A DNA stretch of 64,000 nt from JAGQNT01 sp964426605. Its GTDB lineage: Bacteria > Patescibacteriota > Saccharimonadia > Saccharimonadales > UBA4665. Under the pieces are notes generated by a model. That model made no database searches. It was not told the DNA's origin and worked only from the letters and a program-made list of their open reading frames with translations. This document shows, one piece after another, positions 58,101 to 64,000 of the stretch (within the stretch, counting starts at the first letter, position 1; the number at the start of each line of letters is the position of its first letter). The stretch covers positions 62,001 to 126,000 of the forward strand of contig CAYRQK010000002.1 in assembly GCA_964426605.1 (NCBI GenBank). The letters run 5' to 3'. Position numbers and translations under genes: made by a program.

Positions 58101-59203
58101 GCGTCCTTACACAGAATAATTTGCTATGGGACGCCTATGACGCCTTTCAACAAAAAACCGGGCACTGCCCTAGCACCAACTATTCACCACCCGCCGGCGA
58201 TCATATCTTTATGAGTACTGGTGTTAGTGCGACATCATACGATTACACCTCTGCACCGGCTCCGAGCAATGGTTCGGACGTTCACAATACGCTATTCGCC
58301 GATGTCGTTATACCGGGCGGTGGCAATACAGGGTCCATCATTGCCGCATCATATAACCTACTCAACGCAGATAACCACTCACCGCAGAGCAGAGACTTGG
58401 GAGGCTGCAATGCCAAGCCGGTGCCTGGAGATCCGACCTGCGGTAAAACACGTGCCGCTCTACAGGCCAAGATAATCCTTGGTAAAGACGGCAACCCACC
58501 TATTGACCTCATAGGCACACAGGAGACTTCAGCCACACAGTACAAGGCATTATTAGCAAACCTCCCTAGGTATCAAGGTGTCCCTTCAAATAACACTGAC
58601 ATTAATAGGCTCACTCAGCAGGGAAATGGTGCTGTCTCGGTTATCTGGAATACTAACAAGCTCACCAAAATTGCAGAAGGGAAGACTCCGGCCATCAGCA
58701 ACGTAGCACGCGCGAAAAGTAACCTGGGCGGCCACATTACATCTCCCTGGGTCGAACTCCAGTCAAAATCCGGTACGCACGTTTATGTGACTTCGATACA
58801 CTATCCAAATAAACACTACTTTGACCCAAGGCTTGGCGACGCAGGAACCATAAAGGCAGCTTCACGCCTGACCATGAATTGGGTAAAGTCTATTCATCAA
58901 CAAGATCCTGGCGCTGTCATCATGGTAATGGGTGACTTCAATGACCAGCCTAGCCAACACCTCGCCTACTGTGTCTATACCCAGGGCGGACTAATGCAAA
59001 ACACTCACGACATGCAAGCAAAAGAAGATCCCAGCAAAGCCTGCCCGACAAACGGCAAAGGGTTCGACGGCATCGACCAGGTGTACGTTAGCCCAAACCC
59101 CGGACTGACCGCAACAGGCTGGACTCTCATGGGGGCTGATCCTATCACAAAGCACGCATCAGACCACCACCCCATGTACGTGACACTATCAGGAGTGTTT
59201 TAG
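55160..59203 (+). CDS. Membrane protein with two C-terminal EEP nuclease/phosphatase domains
   Basis: The 1347-residue protein has a charged cytoplasmic start, a membrane helix near residues 91-116 (AGGLAGVLVGGVSLGSLWFA), and further hydrophobic stretches near 345 and 455-500. Two endonuclease/exonuclease/phosphatase domains follow. The first (about 790-1050) shows ASFNICF, GLQEVRAEQ, DTHEYSG and MTGDFNSK; the second (about 1060-1347) shows ASYNLLNADN, IGTQETS, SIHYPN, MGDFNDQP and SDHHPMYV. The second has a complete catalytic set; the end of the first reads SDVHNT. Such domains hydrolyse DNA or phosphoinositides/sphingomyelin. With several Cys pairs and a location downstream of the ATPase, an exported or surface-exposed enzyme is likely. 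Confidence 0.85.
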   Translation: MATDLSTRPAGSEEDQNDRIQGHYENDVFGDLTSDEHMAKSGVPGELSGGERSLFNPNKDDEKPTNDGDKSPGRSKHVKNFFLGSKKRRNSTIAGGLAGVLVGGVSLGSLWFAGPFEVIHIAQLLMKGHFQTQQDQGDERMGKLYRYFKSGGDIGETRIGFLSSKMKTNMLADLKAAGLEPIEGSNKTFKGFTIDTANEKSPYYGMSEDEVKARLAEKGVTKGISGDAGKISVTTEGFFQKKAAFKGLVRDMGHKGINVSLRSRVLGKYYGVTWHPLKALDTKLKENTTDAYKSWKEERDQRINNGADGEGGPKVGNKEDNKSKLKEIAGSKTVKIAGGIAAAQGLACGLKSIADNIDDIRYAQVVLPLIRMGADIVSTGNQVMSNQDFDATTLNFVAKSFSGTDPDTGKQTNWNQARSVQALEGNDAGLSAPEADKGISKGIPGWLSWTQNSALGAACSQAGQWIGTGVSVGLGIISGDIVNTIVGGIASFIAAPKIIGAASSWLAGEAVDPDVTGADWGSNVDYGSALMANGAATQFGGAALSTGEVATLNSQINQEDNEDFATKSIAHRLLDPEDGRSLISKVIDNSGGVQPQNIASTISSIPMHLASLFKLPANLLFNKAHAAATPFDYGFAISGFSQADMDNPLVEDPYANANASATILDTPCTVDGQPYHPCGQDYVDLADKCFAITIQKVADESNEPLWETVPDTTNYPQGVNLYSTKAGDYPGTTTCRTGGNGLNPQDWLRIRFFIFDNGVFDGYACYQGDQTACEHDGVTQTTATPTNGGGAQFRIASFNICFVACKSNWQGRLQQSIGVIRSKQLDVVGLQEVRAEQWNGLKKALGDTYSFCPTPYPGGAFPGQNTVIWNTSKFSGTCTSIAGPHVSNGDTGRYSNAVTQVELTSTDTGQSFYVIDTHEYSGNNPGQKARFDSANAWYTYVQNLSSGGLPIFMTGDFNSKYSAVSVGNQVYENKDVNSIYCVLTQNNLLWDAYDAFQQKTGHCPSTNYSPPAGDHIFMSTGVSATSYDYTSAPAPSNGSDVHNTLFADVVIPGGGNTGSIIAASYNLLNADNHSPQSRDLGGCNAKPVPGDPTCGKTRAALQAKIILGKDGNPPIDLIGTQETSATQYKALLANLPRYQGVPSNNTDINRLTQQGNGAVSVIWNTNKLTKIAEGKTPAISNVARAKSNLGGHITSPWVELQSKSGTHVYVTSIHYPNKHYFDPRLGDAGTIKAASRLTMNWVKSIHQQDPGAVIMVMGDFNDQPSQHLAYCVYTQGGLMQNTHDMQAKEDPSKACPTNGKGFDGIDQVYVSPNPGLTATGWTLMGADPITKHASDHHPMYVTLSGVF

Positions 59204-59205
59204 CC

Positions 59206-60507
59206 ATGAAGATTAGTAATCGTCACATTAGGGGAGTCCGGTTAGCTCCGCTACTTACGGCTCTATTTGTGGTTCAATCCGTCTTTATTAGTGGTATACA
59301 GGTTGCATACGCCGACGATCCGTGCACCAAAGATAACTCAGGGTCCGTAATCGATCCCACCGCATGTCAACAACAACTCTTCAGACAAGGTATTTTGTAT
59401 TTCGATGTACTCGACGGTACATGCAATACGGCCGACGATGGGTCGGCGAGTTTACTCGGCAGTGACAAGCAGTCCAAGGCATTTAATTATTTTGTATCAC
59501 AGGGATTAAGCGCGGTACAGTCTGCTGGTATTGTAGGCAACCTCATCAGTGAATCAGCTGGCACAATGGACCCGCGAATTGTACAGGGTGGCAGTAAGGC
59601 TGATAGCCCCACGCCAAATGTCGGCTACGGATTAGCACAATGGACGAGCACCGGAAGACAGCAAAATCTGGAAGACTTTGCCGCTAAAGAAAACCTTCCA
59701 GTGTACAACATGAAGCTACAGCTCGATTTTATATGGCACGAGTTAAGCAATGACTACAAAGCGAGCTCGCTTACACCCCTACAGTCAGCTACGACACCCC
59801 GAGACGCTGCGGTAATTATACTCGTAAACTACGAAGCGCCAGCAGACCACGACCCGAACGGCCCCAACGCCGATGCTCGCACCCAACATGCTGTTGACGT
59901 GCTGAGGTTATACGGCAACGGTCAGGGTTCATCTACCAGCACATCTCCGGTGGCAACAGGTGTCGTGAGCTCCGGCGGCACATCAACCTCGGGGAGCAAC
60001 AGTAGTTGTTCCGGTTCTACCGCAAGTTCAATTAACACCAGTGACACCACTGCTATTGCTGGGAAAGGATTCATAGGCAACTGTGGTGGGAAAGGGAGCA
60101 CGGCACCTATTGTCTGTGGTCAGTGTGTCAATTATGTTGAGTGGGCACTTAATGCCCATGCGGACCACAGTAAAGGCCCTTATAATGTACTGACAGATCA
60201 GAGCGGTCCGGGTTACCATAAAGCTGAAACTGTCACGAAGAATTTGGGTGGGAAAGGATTTACTGTTAACTCAACACCAGCCGTTCACGCAACGTTCACA
60301 ATTCCCGCCGCCGCACTAGGTAACACATACGGACATACCGGTATTGTCTCTCAGGTAAATACTGACGCAAACGGTGCTGTTACATCAATAGTTGTCGAGC
60401 AATCAAACTGGCCTTCGGGCGAAAAATATGGTCAGATGACAATAAGTGAGGCTAAAATTAAAAGTTGGCAAATGAAGTTTGCACACACGGAGGTTGGCTG
60501 GAAGTGA
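59206..60507 (+). CDS. Peptidoglycan hydrolase: phage-lysozyme and CHAP domains
   Basis: After a signal peptide, residues about 85-220 match the phage tail lysozyme family (SAVQSAGIVGNLISESAG, then GYGLAQWTSTGRQ and the Glu catalytic position). A Ser/Thr-rich linker leads to a CHAP amidase/peptidase with the catalytic Cys in CGQCVNYVEWAL near 300 and His in YGHTGIVSQV near 382. It opens the cell wall for assembly of the apparatus, the job of VirB1-type proteins, or attacks a neighbouring cell's wall. It lies 2 bases after the previous stop. Confidence 0.92.
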   Translation: MKISNRHIRGVRLAPLLTALFVVQSVFISGIQVAYADDPCTKDNSGSVIDPTACQQQLFRQGILYFDVLDGTCNTADDGSASLLGSDKQSKAFNYFVSQGLSAVQSAGIVGNLISESAGTMDPRIVQGGSKADSPTPNVGYGLAQWTSTGRQQNLEDFAAKENLPVYNMKLQLDFIWHELSNDYKASSLTPLQSATTPRDAAVIILVNYEAPADHDPNGPNADARTQHAVDVLRLYGNGQGSSTSTSPVATGVVSSGGTSTSGSNSSCSGSTASSINTSDTTAIAGKGFIGNCGGKGSTAPIVCGQCVNYVEWALNAHADHSKGPYNVLTDQSGPGYHKAETVTKNLGGKGFTVNSTPAVHATFTIPAAALGNTYGHTGIVSQVNTDANGAVTSIVVEQSNWPSGEKYGQMTISEAKIKSWQMKFAHTEVGWK

Positions 60508-61058
60508 TAATTAATAAAAATACCATGCGATGGGTCACTAGTATTGTTGTGTTGATATGTGTTTGGCTTATTTTTCTAGCATACTGGGGTTATGGACATG
60601 TAACGCTGCACTTGCCAGCCGGAACACAAGTAGAGATCAATGGTCATAACCTGTCACACACAAATCAAACCATAAAGTTACGACCAGGGAGTTACTATCT
60701 TAATACAAAATCTGCACGACATTTCTCAACACACAACATCATCCATGTATCGCTTTTCCGAACAACAAACTACACACCAAAAACTACCGAACGATCATCG
60801 GAATCGATTGCGTATGCCACGTATGGCGTTTCTACAAATAATGGTCCGCCGCCGGTATATAATACCCGGTGGTTTGGCGACACGTGGGTTGTCGAGGATG
60901 TAGGGTTTAGTACACCAAGTATACTTGCCGCACACTACCAAAATGGTCGTTGGCACAAAGGATATCTGACAGGAGAAATGACAAACATCTCAAAACTTCC
61001 GATTGATGTTGCTCAAGAAGTGAATGAACGAGAGAGAGCAATCAATGCTAGCCTCTAA
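60504..61058 (+). CDS. Signal-anchored protein of the export operon, 184 aa
   Basis: A GTG overlaps the previous stop (GTGA); an ATG at 60525 is an alternative. One membrane helix (VTSIVVLICVWLIFLAYWGY) is followed by an outer domain that opens with a PEGA-like segment (HLPAGTQVEINGHNLSHTNQ), a beta-sandwich often found in envelope proteins. No catalytic residues are recognised. The overlap ties it to the hydrolase gene. Confidence 0.7.
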   Translation: MIINKNTMRWVTSIVVLICVWLIFLAYWGYGHVTLHLPAGTQVEINGHNLSHTNQTIKLRPGSYYLNTKSARHFSTHNIIHVSLFRTTNYTPKTTERSSESIAYATYGVSTNNGPPPVYNTRWFGDTWVVEDVGFSTPSILAAHYQNGRWHKGYLTGEMTNISKLPIDVAQEVNERERAINASL

Positions 61059-61767
61059 TAAAAAACTATATCTGCACATAGGAGTACTCGCTGTTTTACT
61101 GATGATCTGCAGTCTCGTTTACTCACGGCGATCACAAACCTTTACAAAGCCAAGTCTAGACACCGCTAATTTCATAAATCCATACACCCTACGGGACTGG
61201 GTGCCAGGTGACGTATACACGAGTATACTCAGCCACACACAGTATTACCTAGCCAAATATGACATGCCTGGTACTACCCTTACCATCACTAGTACTCCAC
61301 GGTTTGATTCTAGTGGTGAGCTATTTTTCAATTTTGAGACCGATAAGTCTTCATCAACACACACTATTATAATAACCACCACAGATTACGGGGGTAGTGT
61401 TACGAGCACGAGCGTGGCTATTGATGGAGAAAATCAAACATATAGTACCGTGACAAGGCTGTACGGTACCACCTTTAATAAATTCGATACACTAACCAGC
61501 TATGGACTATCGGGAATACAGGTCTATGGTATTCAGCGCACGCTCTCGCGATATTTTACAGGGAATACTAGTTTCGAATTAGTACCCAATAATGTGACCC
61601 AATCAGCAACAGATAACACTAGCAGCACAACTTTTGGATTTTACGCCGACGGACGATTGTACCAGGCCCAAAATACATCAACAGGGATCACGGACATCCA
61701 TCTCGTAGTGTCCGATAATAATGGCAAACAAGTGTTCGATTCAGGAATTGTGGATATAAATATCTAG
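61045..61767 (+). CDS. Signal-anchored protein at the end of the export operon, 240 aa
   Basis: The ATG at 61045 lies inside the end of the previous gene; one at 61024 is in the same frame. An N-terminal helix (KLYLHIGVLAVLLMICSLVY) is followed by an outer Thr/Ser-rich beta domain with no Cys. Function unknown. It converges on recF with a 4-base overlap, so the export operon ends here. Confidence 0.7.
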   Translation: MLASNKKLYLHIGVLAVLLMICSLVYSRRSQTFTKPSLDTANFINPYTLRDWVPGDVYTSILSHTQYYLAKYDMPGTTLTITSTPRFDSSGELFFNFETDKSSSTHTIIITTTDYGGSVTSTSVAIDGENQTYSTVTRLYGTTFNKFDTLTSYGLSGIQVYGIQRTLSRYFTGNTSFELVPNNVTQSATDNTSSTTFGFYADGRLYQAQNTSTGITDIHLVVSDNNGKQVFDSGIVDINI

Positions 61768-62816
61768 CTCAGCGGAATGATGTTACAGGTTTCAGTGAAG
61801 TTTTGGACGACGATATCGGCGTCGGTAGTGGTGATGAACGACTGATAGCGCTCGATATATTTAGTGAGTAGTTTGCGGCGTGAGCCATCAAGCTCACTAA
61901 AGACATCGTCGAGTAATAACAGGGGTAATCGGCCAGTCGAGCGCTCGAGTATGTCGAGTTCGATGATCTTGAGTGCCAGCACAACCGTGCGCGACTCGCC
62001 ACGAGAAGCCGTCTCGGAGGCAAGGTGATCATCGTACAGCGCCCAAAAGTCTTCACGGTGCGGGCCAGACCCAGTGTGTCCACGCTCACGATCAGTGGCC
62101 AGAGAGATCTCTAATTTATGCATGAAGTTAGTTTCGTAGTGTTCGGGACTGAAGTCGGATTGATACTCAATACGCACTATTCGCTGACTGTGTGATAACT
62201 CCTGGTACAACTCGCTAAGCCTAGCACTTATCTCATCCACTAATGCTGCCCGGGCCCGCACGATGCGCCCGGCGAGCTCGCTGAGCCGGACATTCCATGG
62301 GAATAGCTGCGCCTCGGCATGTGTTGGGTTGTGGCGGAGGAGGGCATTACGCTGTGCCAACGCCCGCTTGTAATTGCGACGCACTGTGCTGTATCCTGTC
62401 TGGGTTTGCGACAATAGATCATCGAGATAAGTCCGGCGTTGCTCGGGCGACCCAGATAACAATGTGAGGTGTTCCGGCTCAAATAACACGACGGGTAGGG
62501 TATGATCTTGCGTCAGGCGCTTATAGATTCGGCCATCGATCTCAAACACTCGCCGGCTTAACCCCTCACGAATCAACTTCACAACCCGCTCTTCACCGTC
62601 GGTATGTACTTGTAGGCGCCCCCATGGAGCATTAAATGCAATAAGATCTTGGTCACTCACTCGGTACGAAGATCCGACAGCGGACACAAACACCGCTTCG
62701 AGTAAGTTAGTCTTGCCGCTGGCATTTGGTCCAACGATAATATTCACACCTTTTTCAAACTCGAACACAGCATCGTCGTACGACCGGAAACTTTGCAAAC
62801 GAACATCGGTAATCAT
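61764..62816 (-). CDS. recF: DNA repair and replication protein RecF
   Basis: RecF loads RecA at gaps through RecFOR. Its Walker A motif is IVGPNASGKTNLLEAV near residue 30, the signature LLSGSPEQRRTYLDDLL is near 120, and Walker B is LLLLDDVFSELD near 310. The 350 residues are typical. TATAAT ends 6 nt before the ATG. It follows dnaN in the same direction. Confidence 0.96.
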   Translation of the reverse strand: MITDVRLQSFRSYDDAVFEFEKGVNIIVGPNASGKTNLLEAVFVSAVGSSYRVSDQDLIAFNAPWGRLQVHTDGEERVVKLIREGLSRRVFEIDGRIYKRLTQDHTLPVVLFEPEHLTLLSGSPEQRRTYLDDLLSQTQTGYSTVRRNYKRALAQRNALLRHNPTHAEAQLFPWNVRLSELAGRIVRARAALVDEISARLSELYQELSHSQRIVRIEYQSDFSPEHYETNFMHKLEISLATDRERGHTGSGPHREDFWALYDDHLASETASRGESRTVVLALKIIELDILERSTGRLPLLLLDDVFSELDGSRRKLLTKYIERYQSFITTTDADIVVQNFTETCNIIPLS

Positions 62817-62822
62817 GAGCTT

Positions 62823-62828
62823 ATTATA
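62823..62828 (-). promoter_or_regulatory. -10 box of recF
   Basis: TATAAT on the minus strand ends 6 nt before the recF ATG. Confidence 0.5.
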
Positions 62829-62852
62829 CGGGTATAACGTCCGAAAAGACGC

Positions 62853-63944
62853 TTAGCTCTTCAGTGGCATCACGATATGACTATAATCGCCACCCGTCGG
62901 ATCCTTCAGAAGCGTTGGCTCCAATTTACCATTGAACCCTAATGTTATTTCCTCACCAGTAAACGCCTGCAATCCATCGAGTAAGTAGCGAGAATTAAGT
63001 GTAATATCGCCACTGCCAGTAATCTTGCCGGGTGCCTCAGAGGTATTTTCGCCGAGCTGCGAAGCGATCGAATGAATACTGAGTTCTTGCTTATCCTCGT
63101 CGAGGTGAATAGTCACACTACCAGCACTCTCACGGGCAAACAGACTAGACACCTTTGTGACATTAATAAAATCAGACCGCTTGAGCGTGGCACTAAATTC
63201 AAATTTTGAGGGAATAAGCCGAGCGTAGTCGGGATACTTACCGTCAACCAAGCGCGTCACTAGCTCGACATCTCCAAACTCAAATAACACTTGTTGGTCA
63301 TTGTGCGTAATCCGCAACTCGTCGCTACTATCGTCTAGGATACGTAGCAGGTCCTGCATGGACGAGGCTGGTATAAGCAAGTGGATCTCTGGAGTTTTGG
63401 CAGTGATGGTTTTCTCGGCCAGACGATAACTGTCCGTTGCCGCCACCCGCAGTGTACCCTCAACCGTGTGTAGTAGAACACCAGTCAGGACCGGGCGAGA
63501 CTCATCACTTGAGGCCGCAAAGGCAACTTGCTGCAACGCACGCTTGATTTCAGTTGCCGCCACAGTCCACGAGGTGCCGTCAGAGATCGCCGGCATGACA
63601 GGGAAATCATCTGCCACAATACCATTCACAACTGATTGGTATTGGCCGGTTGTGATGTGTAGCTTGGTTCCGCTTAGCTCTAGTGAGATCGGTCCGCTCG
63701 GCAAACTACTAATAAAATCCTGCATCAGTCGAGCCGGTACGGTAATCGAACCTTCCTCGCTAACCTTGGCACCAATAAACTGTGTGATAGCAATGTCGAG
63801 GTTGGTCGCACTCAGGCTGAGTCTATTTTCGCTAGTCTTCACGAGTATATTCGATAGTATAGGTAGTTGGTTGCGGGCGTTAGCGACTCGAGCGACGGTG
63901 CTAAGTGATCGGTTAAGGTTTTCTTGTGTGACCTGTAGTTTCAT
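62853..63944 (-). CDS. dnaN: DNA polymerase III sliding clamp DnaN
   Basis: DnaN is the beta clamp that tethers DNA polymerase III. The start MKLQVTQENLNRSLSTVARV, the three repeated domains of about 120 residues and the C-terminal YSHIVMPLKS are canonical, and 363 residues is normal. AAAGGAG precedes the ATG. With recF next to it this is the usual origin-side order, so dnaA is expected just beyond the window edge. Confidence 0.97.
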   Translation of the reverse strand: MKLQVTQENLNRSLSTVARVANARNQLPILSNILVKTSENRLSLSATNLDIAITQFIGAKVSEEGSITVPARLMQDFISSLPSGPISLELSGTKLHITTGQYQSVVNGIVADDFPVMPAISDGTSWTVAATEIKRALQQVAFAASSDESRPVLTGVLLHTVEGTLRVAATDSYRLAEKTITAKTPEIHLLIPASSMQDLLRILDDSSDELRITHNDQQVLFEFGDVELVTRLVDGKYPDYARLIPSKFEFSATLKRSDFINVTKVSSLFARESAGSVTIHLDEDKQELSIHSIASQLGENTSEAPGKITGSGDITLNSRYLLDGLQAFTGEEITLGFNGKLEPTLLKDPTGGDYSHIVMPLKS

Positions 63945-63985
63945 AAATATTCTCCTTTTTAATTCGAGGTGCTTGTTATAGGGAC

Positions 63986-63994
63986 TGTGGATAC
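63986..63994. promoter_or_regulatory. DnaA-box-like site
   Basis: TGTGGATAC differs by one base from the DnaA box (TGTGGATAA on this strand). It lies upstream of dnaN, where dnaA-dnaN intergenic boxes are common. Only one is visible before the window ends. Confidence 0.4.
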
Positions 63995-64000
63995 TGGGGA

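Noticed and set aside
1..64000. CRISPR array, insertion sequence or integrase
   Set aside because: I found no regularly spaced repeats, no transposase or integrase motifs, and no terminal inverted repeats with a transposase frame between them.

Overview
This window most likely comes from a reduced genome of the Candidate Phyla Radiation, and Candidatus Saccharibacteria (TM7) fits best. The reasons are a DnaG primase whose four zinc ligands are all replaced, a split PrgI/TraC/VirB4-type export locus with several pilin-like proteins, many small signal-bearing or membrane proteins without recognisable families, and a dnaN-recF pair at one end that suggests closeness to the origin. No rRNA gene is present to confirm the lineage, so the assignment is an inference.

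Layout. 0-30.5 kb is dense housekeeping DNA: rpoD-dnaG, a 4-kb gene for a modular surface protein, oligoribonuclease, two FMN reductases divergent from an HxlR regulator, msrB, argS, a sugar-phosphate isomerase with a cupin, groES-groEL behind a CIRCE operator, a Mur ligase divergent from tsaD, valS, an HTH-HAD fusion, a HIT hydrolase and a membrane phosphoesterase-like protein. Many first genes have a TATAAT-like -10 box ending only 6-11 nt before the start codon, so they are probably leaderless. Genes inside operons usually carry a good Shine-Dalgarno instead.

30.6-39.2 kb is an accessory island next to a tRNA-Ser(CGA) gene. It holds an intact three-gene operon with overlapping stop/start codons (two small unknown proteins plus a SIR2-domain protein), duplicated remnants of that locus, small orphan proteins that share N- or C-terminal segments, a 35-residue membrane peptide with its own terminator, a DUF3892 protein, several frameshifted genes, and a gene that begins with a ribosomal protein L30-like domain. 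L30 is reported to be absent from CPR ribosomes. I see no integrase or transposase. A partial copy of the tRNA-Ser 3' end lies 150 bp from the real tRNA.

39.2-44.4 kb returns to core genes: tRNA-Arg, two adjacent tRNA-Ser genes, a HIT protein, YihY, ComF and Hsp20. 44.5-61.8 kb is one large export locus. Six TrbC/VirB2-like pilin genes run on the minus strand. Divergent to them are a VirB6/TrbL-like channel protein, a PrgI protein, a TraC-like protein, a VirB4 ATPase, a 1347-residue membrane protein ending in two endonuclease/exonuclease/phosphatase domains, and a lysozyme-CHAP peptidoglycan hydrolase. No relaxase or coupling protein lies in the window, so secretion, pilus assembly or contact with a host cell is a better guess than conjugation. 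The window ends with recF, dnaN and one DnaA-box-like site.
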